This document shows positions 1 to 13,800 of a DNA stretch of 64,000 bases, in pieces. The notes below the pieces were generated by a model. It saw nothing but the letters and a program-made list of their open reading frames with translations, did not search any database and was not told the origin of the DNA. The DNA is from Phytoseiulus persimilis (lineage: Eukaryota > Arthropoda > Arachnida > Mesostigmata > Phytoseiidae). Every line of letters starts with the position of its first letter. The first letter of the stretch is position 1. Position numbers and translations under genes: made by a program. Location: contig CM075102.1 in the NCBI GenBank assembly GCA_037576195.1, forward strand, positions 22,254,745 through 22,318,744, given 5' to 3'.

Positions 1-187
1 TCATCTGGGCCGCGGCGTCAACTTCCGAGCGGACCGGCAGGCAGCGGACTTGAAGCGGGTTGGGAGATTGGGTGAGGTTAGGTCAGGGCTCGCGCGAGCG
101 AGCGGAGCTCTGCGGGAAGATCGACAACCAGCGCACTTGAAATCGTGCGGGGGAATTCTCTGACATCAGGTCAAGGCCCCTGTTGCC

Positions 188-272
188 CCCGTGGCCCAGT
201 TGACGCCATGGCCCAGTTGACGCCATGGCCCAGTTGACGCCATGGCCCAGTTGACGCCATGGCCCAGTTGAC
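188..272. repeat. 17-bp minisatellite, five units
   Basis: Head-to-tail copies of GCCATGGCCCAGTTGAC. The last four units (205-272) are identical; the first (188-204) differs at its start. No gene adjoins it, and the frames across it simply repeat a short peptide. Identity of four units indicates recent expansion. Confidence 0.95.
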
Positions 273-3200
273 AGAGCCGCCCTAGGAAACTGGTGACCGA
301 TTGACGCAAATAAAAGAGAGAAAGATGCGTAATCCTACCAGCTGTCGATCGCGAAAAAGAATTGGGTAATGAGCTCAAGAAGGAAGGGTAAGAAATTTCT
401 CAACTGATGTCGACTTCCCTGTTTTCCTTCAATACATACAATAACCGAAAGCGACCAATCTTCGAGTGGCATCTCACGGCGGAAGTGATGCGCATTGTTC
501 TGGGCCAACACGTATGGCTGCCGGTCGGAGTGCTGTCAGCTGTACTCATTCTTCCCGAAAACTTCGATTTTAGCCTGCTGGGGTCGCTCACTCCTGCCAA
601 TCAGGAGCATCCGCGGGATTGGAGCCCCTTCACGGCGCTAAAGACGGATGGAGAGCGGAACACCCCTCCCCTCTCCCCCAACAAGTGTTTGTTCTTTATC
701 TTCGGTCGTTTCGATCGTTGAAAGCCGCGACAATGTATGACTGCCGCTCTCGAAGTTCTCAAACTAGCAAGCCGCCTCGCCTATATTCGTGAAATCGTCG
801 ACAGTTCGTGGGAGGCCATCACCATGGGAGCCCCCTCCTTTGCAACAAAAGAGCACAGCTCCACTGTCCTTCACTTCTGACGCGGGATCCAGCTCCGGTT
901 CATGCTTGAGTAGATTCAGGAACTGAGTGAAATCCGGACAGAGAAGGATGCTGCAAAACCTCCCGGAGAAAAGGATCCCAAGTTCGGCCAAATGAATGGC
1001 GTGATTAGGGAAATAATTCATTACGCCAGGGAGGCGACGACGCTGGCTGCGGTCTTCATGGAATCGGTCGACTTAACATAATAGCGTCATGGCACAGTCC
1101 GCGTTCCTGAAGAAACTCGTCTTCCGCTCTCCCCTTCACGAAGTCCTCGTCCATTTTTCCATCGTCGTGGATGGAATGAGATTTTCCCCTAATAGTTCCA
1201 GTGTGCCTGGACTTGACGGGCTCATAGGCAAGTGAATACAGCGCGAGCCGTCTAATGGATCGCTCTGTCCAATATACCTACTTCTCCAGATTCCACCGTT
1301 TTCCACTTGTTCTCTCGACGTTTCCCCTTTCAAAACTCACGATCGAACACAAACGTATTGAAAATCAGGAGTGGTTGAGAACTTAACTGGTCCAGTTCTC
1401 TGGGAGAGGGTTCCCAGATAATGAAGATTTCGTCGGCAGAATATACTCGTTGGTGTTGCTGCTGAAAGGATCCGATAGGGAGGGAATGTCATTACCGGAA
1501 GATTGGAAAAAGAGTTAGTCGGGACAGAGCGAGGCAGAGAGAGACAGAGGGTTTTAGACGTAAATGCGTTCTAGCCAGCACTCGGTAAACGTCGATGACG
1601 AGGGTTATTTCGAATACCTACTCTACTCCGAAGGCTCCCGGTTGGAACCGAGTCGTTCCGACGTGCTCCGTCTTTTTCGAAACAGCCAAGACGCTTTCCG
1701 TCCCTGAGAAACGAAGGCGTGAGAAACGAGTGGGAAGTGCAGGAGTCAAACGGGGACGACGGTTGTCTTTTCCCGAGCCCAACTCACCGTTGAGTGCCCG
1801 TTCACCCTCGGCCGAGTGAATTCCGAGCGCTGTGAATTAGCGCTGCAATTCTCAGCCCTTCCCAAGGTTCTTGCAGTTGTCTCCTCCCTCATCACGGTGC
1901 CCGTTCTGCGTGCTTGCGGCGTGCCCGACGTCAGAACCGCTCTCACCCCTTGCTCAAACAGCGTGTTCCATGTACCTAGACTCGGATAGATAGTATGGCT
2001 CACGTTTCCTGGAATTTCTACCTACAACTAGCTCCACGAGGCTTTTCCTCGAGGTAGAAACACCCCTGTCGTTGACCACTGGACCTCACCCTCGGGCAAT
2101 CGGGAGCCTCTGAAACCTCACCTCGACTGGATTGTGCTCTCTAGCTGGCGCGGCTGGCTTGGATTGGGTAACCCGCTGACTTAAGACCCGAACTGCAACT
2201 GAGCGCGCGATTCAGGCGTACTGCCTGAACTTGCGAGCTCCATGATGACTTCCCCTCACAATTAGAGGAATCTTCGATATAGGGGTCCGACGGACCAAGC
2301 TGAAGCCGGTAGAGGTTGAACAAGAAAAGTTCGGGAATCACTGACGTGGATTATCGGTTCTAGGATGTGCAAGAGTATTAATGGCTTATATCTCGGCAGC
2401 ATTTCAGCGCCAGGAACTGAGCTTCCGACAGTGTCATAGAGCATGGGTGAGGTTATCAGAAGGAAGGAACTCTCCCAGAATAGTCCCTGATTCTATTCCG
2501 TCGGGCAGCTCGATGTCATCGGACGATTTGCTGCTCGGAACACCGCGCTGCTTTTGTCGTCCTCGAGCCTCTTGCCTCTGCGCGTTCGTAACGGCATTGT
2601 CATTCGCGATTCAGCGACTTCGAAGTGTATCGTCACGCTCTACACACCGCGTCTTTCCCTCGAACTTTTTGAAGAGCAGAGAGCGGTGTGAGAGCCTCCG
2701 ATCCACCCGATTCGCTACATCGGAGCCGCGCACCTGAACGACAAGAGATCACTATCATCAAGTAAACTCTAGTTTTTGTCACTGGGGAGTCACCTTGAGA
2801 CCTTGCTCGGGCTGAATTCCTCGATCTTCCCAAGAACGAGGAGGAATATGTTTTCATGAGATATCTTTCACTCGATGTCGGAGCTTGGCAGCCAACCAGA
2901 TACATGGATCAATCATTCGCCTTTTCGCCCCACTCTTGGACGGTTCGCGATCTCAGGAATCTGCTCTGAGCTGCATCGTAGATAATCGAGTGTCCGTCGA
3001 GAGAATCGGATTGTATGGACTCGCGATCGCGTCAGTCTATAAAAAAATAACGTTCAGAGTTATTGTCTTCGAGACTACGACTCGACGAAATTGAGAAAAC
3101 TGAGGTCTACCGGAAACAGGTTGCAAAGTTCGAGGATCCATTTGGTTTGATCAATGAAGTCCACCAGACGCGAGGGTGTTCGGTCAGTGGGCCTCCCGTC

Positions 3201-4051
3201 CACATTGTCAATAACCTCTGCTCGGAGTGCTCAGTTTCCATGATTGATCGATCAGCGGCGCTGAAGGCAAACGATTTCAGCGCATTGTTGAGCAGCGAAC
3301 CTCCCACAACCCCGATCCTGAAAATGACACGTAGCTCCTTGAACGGGAAGCCACCTGACTGACGGGATCGGAAAAGCTGACGCTGAGATTGAAGTGTTCG
3401 ACAAGAACGATCGGCCACGACCTAAAATGCTCGGAGATTTACAGAGAGCTCAGAAATCGACTTCCTACCTGGAGGACATCGGTTACCAGAGCATGAGACC
3501 TCCGATGAAAGACGCTGTTGCTCGCAACGAGCTCCCCATGATTCCGGGTCACTCGGGAAAGCCCGGAAATAGTGGGAGCCACTGCGCTCGCCAAGGCAGA
3601 TTTCTACAGGTTTTAATTCCGTGAAGCTGAACTTGCAGAGAGTTTTTGCGTGAGAAAAATTGAAAATTTTCGAGCGAGTGAGCTTCCCGCGGTTGGAGCC
3701 ACTAATACCCGCCTTGTCTTCCGGAATACACTCAGGAGTGTGCATAACTGATCGCTCTCCCCGTTCTAATCTCGCGAGCTGGCGCACGAGCGGCCGAACG
3801 CCTCGTTCACTGAGTTTCAGGAGCGGGTCCGCCAGAAAATTGGATGAGGGTCTGAAAAATATGAAGAGAGCTCAGGGAGCGGAATTTGGAGGAGGAAAAT
3901 AATGCAGCCGAATACCGTTCTAGCTTTCCGTCAGTTTCCTTCAGAGCCGACCTCCAGACTACGAAGATGCTGGCAACGGATTGGACAATGAAAACTCTCC
4001 ACCTTTTCTGGGAACCATTCATATGAGACCTGCTAACCAGGCTGCATATTT
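273..4051. other. no gene or repeat supported
   Basis: Only short frames of about 60-120 codons in all six frames, with Ser/Arg/Cys-rich products typical of noncoding sequence. No repeat or RNA gene seen. Spliced short exons cannot be excluded. Confidence 0.5.
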
Positions 4052-4310
4052 TCTGCGATTGGGGAGCCCAGATTCAAAACGTCGTAACTCCAAATTTCTG
4101 AGTGTCGAGTTTTCAGTCAGAAATCCATCGGATCGATTAGCGACAACGTTATTTTGTGGAGAGTGGAGAGAAACAAGGAATGAAGAGTCTCCGATAAGAG
4201 CGCAAAATAACGTTGTCGGAAATCTGTTCGAGGAATTTCGGACTGAAGACTCGACCTTGAGAAATTTGGAGTTACGACGTTTTGAATTTGGGCTCTTCGA
4301 TTGGTGCAGA
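4052..4310. mobile_element. fold-back (inverted-repeat) MITE-like element
   Basis: Two arms of about 95-100 bp in inverse orientation (about 4052-4155 and 4203-4310) around a short spacer. The left arm has AGATTCAAAACGTCGTAACT and the right arm GTTACGACGTTTTGAATTTG; the inner ends pair as CGACAACGTTATTTTGTG and CGCAAAATAACGTTGTCG. As RNA it would form a long, slightly mismatched hairpin. No target duplication could be fixed by eye. Because both strands are similar, open frames across it on either strand (including a 231-codon one) are artefacts. Confidence 0.8.
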
Positions 4311-6550
4311 TCACCTTTGATGCTGGGCCGCAGACCGTCGGAGTCAGGAGCCTGTCGGCCGAGATCGGAGGTAATCGTCGAGATCCGATCTGCACGGCCC
4401 CAGATCATAGAGAGGGAGGAGGACGCGAGAGGAAGAATGGAAAATGAAACGAGAGCGCATGAATGGCGGGAGCGACGATCAGAATGAGAAAGAGAGGGAA
4501 GTGAACGAGAAAAAAGTACTAAAAACTCCGAATCGAAATCGACGGAGCTTATTCGGCTGCCCTGTTGGCAGATCCCGCAAATTCTCTCGATGTCTTCCTC
4601 AATTGAAAACGTCGTCCGTTGCGGTGTTCCCCTCATTCGACTGTCTTTGCTTTCGGTCTGATTTGAGGATTCCGATGTTTGTGCCAGCGACGCGCTTAGG
4701 TTTATTGTCGACATCGGACGAATTCCTCAAATTCCGACTTCCCTGAGAAACGTTACAACGCGCATGGAAGCGAATCACGGATGCATCCACCCAACCTCCC
4801 GTAGCCACCGCGCGGTCTGCTCGCATGCTCGTTCTCGCAACAGTCACGCAGTCAGCGAACGTCCCAGGGGGAATGGAGGACTTTTGAGCACGCACAAAAA
4901 TCTATATCGATCTGCACCCTAGAACGTTTCCTGTCAGACGCTTCTCTTCCTGCCGGTTCTCCCGCACCTCCCCCATCTCACTAGCAGAGATCCTTGTGTG
5001 TTTGTTTGACTGAGGAGAGTCATTCTGCGAAATTCACTTTGCCTCACTCGACTGCCATGCATGCTGGACGGCGAGCCGTCGAGCAAGGCAGATAATGGAG
5101 GAGGAACGTCGGCAGCGAGAGAATTGGGGACTCGAAGTTGCAAGCGAGAACTACAAGGACTCCTCCTGGGTTGTGGGTGTTGCCGTTCCCGGGAACCCGC
5201 GTGCCTCCTGCGAACTGTGCAATTATGTTTCCTGAAACGCACGACTGAGCACGAGGCCGGGTGTACGTCAGCTGGCAAGAATCGAGCCGAGGTCTAAAGA
5301 TAACCTCTTTGAGGAATGCGATTTCGTGCATCCTTCTTACTCCCACACGAGCTTCGGCATCAGGACTCACCATATCATGCGAGTGGAGTTCGCGAAGTTC
5401 AGGTCAGCGAAACCGCTCGTTCGCGACTCGTCCGAAAAAATCGCAGCAATTTCTCATGTCCGGTTCTTCTGCCCGACTGACGTGCACTCTCCGAGCATCG
5501 TCGGAGAGCTCCCATCTCAATCAGAGCTCTCCACAGCTCCCTGTAATCATGAGAAGGAAGGGTACGTTAGGATCCGATCCGCTCTGCAGCGATCGCTCGA
5601 GATGACCTAGCCCGACGAAACGAGTAGCATTGTCAACAGATCGGTATTCGTTCAACTCTGGACCTCTAACTCGTGTTGTACACGGAAGTACTCCCTTCGC
5701 TTATCAGCGGTTGCTCCAACGAGGTTCCGATCTGTAGCGGTTACCGTCGAAGATTACTGCTCTGCGATGCAGCATTCGGTGGACTGAGGGGTAAGTTCGA
5801 ACCACGGATGGAACCTAAACAAGAGCTACGTCTTCACGGCATCGAAACTGCACTACGACTTTTCTCGATTTTTTCTGATGTTCAAGCGAACTTGTCCGAA
5901 CTGGGACAGCGTCCTCTTCTCAGGCTCCATCCGCTACGAATCCAGGCGTGCAACTTTGAAGGACCGTGTTCACGATTCCCGACTACGTCGAGGGCCGACT
6001 CCTCATTCGCTCACTGTTTCGGTGTAGAGGTGAACATATAGCACCACATCGCGCTGGAACGGAGAAGATTCTTCGCGACGGACCGAGGATATCCTTCCCG
6101 AGACTCAGAACGATTTCGGGCCTCGAAAACCAATTCCCCATCCTCAATCAGGTTAAGGAGCATTGGTTCGAAGACAGATCCTTTCAGTTTGGAGGCGCGG
6201 CTGGAACGGAATTTTCCAGGGAGTGGGGACGTCATGGTGCAGATAGAGTTATGGGCGATCTGATTCGAGGGGGATTTTTTTCAACCCTGAATTTCCAGTT
6301 GATTGAGCCTTCTCGACGACAAGGACGAATGGGACGGCACACCCGATAAATGACATAAAAGGTCCGTCTCATTGTCGGAGATGATATTCAGGTGTAGGTG
6401 AGCGCCTGTTCCTACTGAATCCATCGAGAGAGGGCGACTCCGTCCCGAATGGCAGAGTTGGGCATGATTAAGCAGCAGGCCTTCGGCCGACTGGAGTCGG
6501 CCGAGTCGAGGCACTTCCCTCTCATTTCTGTGGGTCAGCATCATGGTTTT
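4311..6550. other. no gene or repeat supported
   Basis: Short overlapping frames only; nothing recognisable on either strand. Confidence 0.5.
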
Positions 6551-6766
6551 GAAAAGTATGGTCAGATTGGTCTCGTAATCACCCCTCCAGACTTGGAAAA
6601 GTATGGTCAGATCGGCCCCGGAATAACCTGCCCCCCAGACTTGGGAAGTAATGGTCAGATTGGTTCCAGAATCACCCCTCCAGACTTGGAAAGTAATAGT
6701 CAGATTGGTCTCGGAATCACCCTTCAAGACTTGGAAAAGTATGGTCAAGATCGGTCTCGGAATCAC
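6551..6766. repeat. 45-bp minisatellite, four full units and a partial
   Basis: Units start at 6551, 6596, 6644, 6689 and 6734. The consensus begins GAAAAGTATGGTCAGATTGG and ends CCCCTCCAGACTTG. One unit is 48 bp; the last stops after 33 bp. As the period is a multiple of three, frames stay open through it on both strands and yield repeat peptides of about 15 residues (motif KYGQIG...ITPPDLE). I regard these frames as by-products of the repeat, not as a gene. Confidence 0.92.
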
Positions 6767-6880
6767 GTCCATGGACCCCGGTCCCCCACAGAACTGGTGA
6801 CAGTGGAGTTCATCAGAAATTATAACAATAATGAAAAAAATCATCATGCTCATGAAAACTTGATAACCATGACTTGATTA

Positions 6881-7829
6881 CGATCATGATTAATAATCAT
6901 AGCCAAGATATGATTATCCGGATAATCACAATTCGATTATGATTATTAGTGATAGGGGTTTCAGGCACTCAAAAACTCGCACAATAGGCCACAAAATAGG
7001 CATTCACACTTGCTGAAACAGGCGACGAAAATGTTGGGAGGGGTGTTAACACTTCGGAGAAAGGGAGCCATATTAAGATGATGGAGGTGAAAGCTTGGAC
7101 CTTGCTAATTCTGCAGCTCCTTATTGCACATTGGAGCTGTATGAAGCTTGGCATTTTCCGGAGTCAACCGATATCTGCGGTCTGAGAGCGAAGACTCGCA
7201 GCGAGAAAACGACCGCTCTACATTCACTTTGACTAAAGGGCCACACTTAAACGACGCGAGATCGGTTGGCGAAGAAATCGAGAGGTCAGCGCTCATATCG
7301 TTTCCTTGACTCAGTGTGTTTGGGCATCGCGAAAAGTTGAATTCCTGTGAAACGACTGTTAAGAAAGAGTTGAAGAGCAAGCTGGATCCCAGATGGCACG
7401 GCGTGCTGAAAACGAGTGCGATGGGCAGGGCCGGATTTGAGAAATCGCCGCGCCTAGGCTGGAGAAAATTTGCCGCCCCATGTCTAAAAAAAATTGCCAC
7501 CGTGAGTTCATCGAGCGCGCGTCGAACGTGCGCTTACGAGATCGAGGACGCGGACATAAGCGATCCTCGGAGAGAATGAAGCATGCGCTTTTTCGAGCAA
7601 TGGCAAAATGAGCGTGATCCACATATTGTTGTACTTTCCCAAAGATCTGAATTTCGGATTAACAGGCTTGTTCCATGTATTTCTGAGTCTATAAAATCGA
7701 CAAACAGGCAGAATTCCAGACGAAACGTTGAAAAAGGCAGAAAAAAACGATATAGGCAGTTTCAGGCCTTCATGGCATTGTGCCTGAAACCCCTATCTCT
7801 AATGATTATTATTCATAATCATGATCATG
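6881..7829. mobile_element. probable inverted-repeat transposon remnant
   Basis: The sequence GATAGGGGTTTCAGGCAC at 6951-6968 recurs in perfect inverse at 7780-7797. Outside it, AT-rich sequence built on GATCATGATTA/ATAATCAT (6881-6900 and 7801-7829) also pairs, with an extra segment on the left. The interior carries many copies of AGGCA or TAGGCA near both ends and no recognisable protein. Target duplication not identified. It could be a DNA transposon remnant or an inverted segmental repeat. Confidence 0.5.
6911..6928. repeat. 18-bp perfect palindrome
   Basis: TGATTATCCGGATAATCA, in an AT-rich tract at the left edge of the inverted-repeat element that begins near 6881. Confidence 0.9.
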
Positions 7830-10800
7830 CCCAAATCCGCCGACTGGTCATATTTTCCCCCACTTCACCTGGCAACTACGACATCAGGACTGGAGAGTGG
7901 CGATGGACACGTACTACTGATGAAGCTTCATTTCTCGGGCTAAATGCCCCTGAGAATCGACGAGTCCTGCGGCTTGATCTCCTGAGGAACTGTCGGGCCC
8001 CAGTCTATCCGAGCTCGCGGAGACAGTGAATCCCTTGTTTTCCCCACGTTCTGTTTCATGCGTGAGCTGCCTTAACGCATTAGACCTGAGAGCCAGAATG
8101 CACTCTGGGCTCCAAGCCTTGATTGTCGTCGTCGTTCGAAATGTCGTGCTCGCTAGGATTCCGGAAACATGTTGGCTTGAAGCTAGACTCAAACGTGGAA
8201 GTGTCGAATCTGCGATAGACTCGCAAGAAAGTGGCGAGGAAAGTCCTATCGGAGAACCAATCGCCTAATGTACTTCGCAGGGAATGAGCTTCGTTTCGCT
8301 CGACGGGTACACAAAATTCTGTGAGCAATGTACAACAAACCCATCAACATGAGTTTGTATGGAAATGAGATCGGAACTCCCGAACGGTCTCTCATCTTTG
8401 GAGACCTCTCGTATCGCGAATCATCGTGCTTTGGATCAGGGTCTGGAAACGATGGGCTCGGAATCCAGACAGATTGAAGTGGATGCAAGGGCCGCGCCAT
8501 TGAAGCTTTAAATGAGGACGATTCTACAAAGATCGCATGAATACCGCACGTGAGTAGGTTTGTCAGCTCGGATGCATGAACGTAGCCCAGCGCGTCCCCC
8601 TTTAATCAACGAAAGCGAAATTTTATCAGGTGCCTGCTCGGGACTTATTCGAAATCTATCTTCTCCCATTCTCCTTTTTTTTCGCACTCGCAGTTCCTTT
8701 TGTGAACCATAGGGTCTTCCCTTTGTGAGCTGTTCAACGAGAAAGAAAAAAAAAAAGGAATCGGCGAGCCTTCTCGAGGTATTCCCGCAGCGAGTGTAGC
8801 ACCTTGAAACTTCTGACCTGGAGGTCGACCGACTCGGGCTTAAATATCCGACTCGGGGACCACAATCCGGTTCCGAATCGTAATGAACGCATAGCTTTTC
8901 CTATCGAAGATAAATCTGGTGACACGAAGAAAACATACCTTTTCCGGCCCACCGTCTCGACTTGATTCTTGGGGTCGAGCCAGATATTCTCTACACACCT
9001 ACGTTAGATGACTCGGATCCTTGAGCGTGGCGGTAACGCGCAACAAATCCGAGGCAACGTTCTGTTGCGTAGAGCGATGTGGAGCAAGAACCGTTGAAGC
9101 AGTCTCCAGCGCCACATTCAAGCAATTATTACACGACTACCGAGCAATGCGAATTTTGATTGCGAGCTCGGGCATCTTTTACTAGAGACTGGACCGAAGG
9201 TCGTGGCTGATCAAGCACGAGCCTGACGGCTTGATGAGGATCTGATGTTTCGATGAGCTTTGCAATGAATGGACTGAGTCTGTTCCGATGTTTAGCGTAC
9301 TTCCGCTGACGTATGGTTGTTAGCGGGCAATGATGTTCTAAGGACGCTGCTCTGATCTCCGGAAGTTATCCGGCGAATGCGTCCGCGTGCGGTGAGATAT
9401 CGCAGATTGGTGTTCAAAAACACGACTTGACGAGGCGATACACAAGCTCAAGACGTGGTATCGAACACAATCACATCTTCTCTAGGTAATACAGTCTCCA
9501 GCGGGAGGTCAGACCACTCGCGGCAGGTTGAGCTCCCGCTTCGAGAATCATAGGCCTGGCTCCCATGCTCCATCGGCATTAGAAACCTCCGGACCAGATT
9601 TCACGGGTAAGATCGGAATAGGTCTGATCGCTGAGCGTGAGCGGAGCGCGGGCACGATTTCAGCGCGCTACAAGAGAAGAAGTGTTCTGCTGCATGCTGG
9701 GAGGGGACTCCACTCGTGAGGACGTTGTTTATCCATCGAGCCTTCCTTCCTCCGCGCCTCCGTTCGGCTGATATTAGCTTTTTATGACAGACATTGCCAA
9801 CGGAAAATGAGCTCCCAGAAGTGGCACTCATGTAACCCTCCACAAGTATTCGACAAGTTGTCCGGCATTGAAGGCGGTAGTGGCAGCGATGCACCACTAG
9901 TGGTAATCTGCTGAACTTTTTGCCCGCATTGGCACCGAACACGAGGATGGACATCTCTGCGCAGAAGTCTGCACTCTTGTATATCTGTGCGTTGGCTTGG
10001 CAGTTCGCTTCAATATGAACTCCAGACATGCATGGCGGAGGAAGTCAGCGGTCTGTGCGAGCAGTGGCCGTCTGTTTCAGATGCGCTGAATCTAAGCGTA
10101 GTTCGAGCGTCTTTGTTATGTGATGATTCCGTTTTGGGGCCAGCATGCCAGCTCAAATTGGAAGCGTGCATACAGGAATGCACGTACATGGGCAGGGGAG
10201 AGACAGAAAGCCCGGCGAGCACGGAGCCTCGTCGTCTGCCACTCAAGTGGGGCGCGTGCATTTAATGTGAGTTCACTGTTCTCCAAGACTTTCAAAGACG
10301 CAACCCTCAGCGAGCCGGAGGGTTCCAAAGCGGTTATTCTGACAAAAACAGTTCAACCCGCAAGACTCGGGCAGGTGATTGCTTGGAGAACAGTCACAGT
10401 CCTTACACCACCGTCGGCTATTGAGCACGCCGTTAGTTCTTCAAAAAGTTCCCGTCTGGAAACATCTGAATCAGAGAGACCCGTGCTAAACTTCACAAGG
10501 GTTTCGGGGCTCTCCGGTTTGCACGATTCGTTCCGGTCAGAGAACGTTCCGGAAACCTCATAAAATAGGAATTCTCTGCGATCTTTGGATCCGGTGGGGC
10601 AAATAAGTTCCGATAGCTTCCAGGCGAAACGGGAGTTCAAGGACTGAATTCGTGTTTCAGCTGCCGCGAGGTCCGGGTGTAAAGACTCTCTCGGAGAAAC
10701 ATCAAACGGAGCTCTCTCGGAAAAGTTCAGAAACCCGGGCCCGGGAAACCCTGCGCAACCCAGTTTCAAGACACGCCGCATAAACGGTTGACAGGTGCTC

Positions 10801-13800
10801 GACCAGAGCAGCTCGGTCGGGTGGCTTCCGGAAGAGGTTGGGAGTAAGCTTGGCGGAAGTTGTTTCGATGCGTCGCTCGGGCAATTTCGCCGACAAAACA
10901 TGCTTGTTGACGAGGGAGGGAGCCCTGGATATCGTTCGAGAAGGGAATTTCACATGACTTCCAGAGCCCTTTGCGGGCGGGCCATGCCCTCTTCTGGCTC
11001 CCGCCGTTCGCTGCCAACGAATCATGAGGGAGACAGGCTCCGCATGAGCGGACGAATCTCAGCCTCTCCTTCGCGCCCAGCTTCGAGCCAAATTCGTTCG
11101 CTTCCCGTGGGCCGAAGCACTTGTATCGCTTCCGGAGCGCTTTCCTCGAAAACGAATTCGTTAAAACAATCCTCTCGAATGGAGAGACCTATTTCCATTG
11201 ATTGTAGGCGCTGGATCGGATCCGAAAAATCGATATCGACACTCGAGAATCACGACTCGCTCCAACTACGGATCAAGACAGCAGGGAGATCGAGGAGAGA
11301 AACCTTGCTCGGATTGGAACTGGATCCGAGAGATTAAATGGACCGCTTTCCGCAGACGAGTCATCTCCGGTTATCCCCGAGCCGGCGTTGATATTTGAGA
11401 GCTTCGCGCAGAGTTGGACTACGATGTAAGATAAATGCTGACACTGAGCGTATCCAGACTATATTCACTCCTCATGAAGCTGTTCCTAATAGATGCATCT
11501 ACCTCGGTCAAAAGACAGCCTCGCCCGGATCGCTCAGCGCGAATCGAGATGCATGAACAGCGGAGGGGGAAAGTCCACTAAAAACTTCCCCTTGCATCAA
11601 GGATTTGGGAAAGGATGGCGATGTCCGAAGGCCAATCGACACGGGTGGACCGAACGTTTCATGGTGGTTTGCGGATCGTCGGATTGGACACATTGAACAA
11701 GAAACGATCAACAAAAGGAAACAGATTTTTCAAACCCGCCGGGAGTTGCTCTGACTGGAAGGATCTACCATCGGGTGAACCGGAGGAAAAACAGAGCCCT
11801 GACTGAGCGAGCGACAAACGACGGCTGCGGCAGGCCTGCAGCATTCGATGCCAGCAAGCGTCTCGCGACCCAGCCGAGGCAGCGGGCGCCCGCCCGACCG
11901 ACCGACAATATGCCCTCGAGCTATGGACAACGAAGCTTTTGTTGTCCTCGAAGACAAATTCATGGCTTTCTACGTCGCGTATCTGTCCAAGAGTTGCTGC
12001 CGTCGCGTAATACGAGGACAACCCACGGAGACCACCTGCGGTATTGCAGGGAGGAGCCCGACTGACCGCCAAACACGGTCAGTCACGGGTTCCGAGCGGG
12101 CGATACTTTTTCAAAATACCACAGATACAAATAGCTCCTGAACAGAGGACGCATACAGACTCTGAGGCGGAGAAATAACTACTCAATGGCAATAGATCGC
12201 TACAAGCTATCCGGTCCGTAGTACCGATAACGAACGTCGGTCAGCTGGCAGTGAACCTTCGAGTCCACTCTTATCGACCCGGGAATCTGGTGAGCAACAC
12301 CTCCGGCTCGAGAAAGATTCACACGACCGGAAGAGTCGATCGAACAGTTTTGAAGGAGATGCCTAGAAGCCCAGTTCTCAGCCAGGGAGAGATGCGGGGA
12401 AATGTGAACAGAGCATAGAGTGGGAAAATCGAGTTACGTTACGTGTTCGCAGAACTCAATGCTGAATATTATCATCATTCATCACATCCCATTTCCCTAA
12501 CAAGGACTTGACACAAAAACCCGAAGGCGCCAGGTGAGTCGCAACAAATGTGAAGGTAGAAAGACAACTTTCAGCCGGAGACAGGAGAAGAACAGAAGAG
12601 ATTTCTCAAGGAGAGTTGTCCTTTCTCGATTCGGGCTATCTCACGAACCATCCGTCACGTACACGGTGGTCCAGCCTTCCGCGCTCCGCAGATTCGTTCC
12701 CAGCCACAGAATCGAATGATGTGGACGGAAACGGATCCCTCCCGGTAGCAGCGCAAATTTCCTTGGAACGCTCCATGTGGGCTTCACTTTGAGGATCGGA
12801 CCTTTCGACTCAGTGACCCCGATGAATCTGAATCGACGCCAGGAGCATGAACGGGTTATATAGATCGAATAATATCCACTGTCCCCTGTTATTCTATCAC
12901 TCGGCTCCTGGTAGTTTCAATGGGATCGGATCGGGGACCCGGCCGAGCGTCCAGGGGGGTGTGGATCACGCCCGAAGGTCTGCAACACCGCATGGAAACT
13001 GCCTCGAGGGCCAGGTCATAGCGTCAGCGTTGGGTTCTCTGCGTTCCGCTCTAGCTCTCTCCGAGAAAATGGTTCTAGTGGTTCCCATTCTCTTCCAGCC
13101 AATGCCGCAGGCACAAGGCGCACTGGATGTCTCGAGCTCTGTCGCTAATGGCCGGCCAACCTCCGATTCTCAAACACCGCGCCTTGGACCGAAGAAGTGT
13201 CTTGTGGGAGGCCGGAGAGAAGCCTCGGGGAAGAAAAATGCCTCAGAGCTCTGTTCTGAGATATCTCGAGTCCACAGTCTTCGCCGCAGCCGTTGCCGAC
13301 AGAGGCGAGATGATTTGGACAAGCTGCGAGGGGCCGGCTGTTGACACAAACACGACTCGCGTCACCCTCCGAGGTCAATTAAACATCGAGCTCGAGCACG
13401 TCGTTTCTTCATGAGACATGTATGGCCCCTGCTTTTCGTTCTTGCAGAGGATCACGCCTTGTAACGAGTGACCGAGAGTTCTCGCTCCGGACAGTGTTGT
13501 TCCTCACGGACAGGATTCGTAGACAATCATCTCATCCGAAATAATTCAAGTCCCAAAGAAGATGAGTTCTGTTTGTGTCACGGACGAAGAGAGCGGGAGA
13601 GGAAAAAGTCAACGTTGAGGCCGCGGGACGTCTGGGGAACCATTCCGACTCCCAAATGAGAGAAACGTGTTAACCAAACTGACCACACCGACATTGTGTT
13701 GCCTTACCGCCGGCTCTCCTGCGCCATTCTACGACCGAGGCAAGCCCTGCCAGCGGTCGGAGTGGGCTTTGCAATGTAAGCTCATCTCGGACAGTGTGTA

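Noticed and set aside
4019..4714. 231-codon minus-strand frame and 168-codon plus-strand frame
   Set aside because: Both run through the fold-back element, whose inverse arms give similar open frames on both strands.
6281..6877. Repeat-peptide frames on both strands (190 and 142 codons)
   Set aside because: They follow from a 45-bp tandem repeat whose period is divisible by three; no sign of a gene around it.
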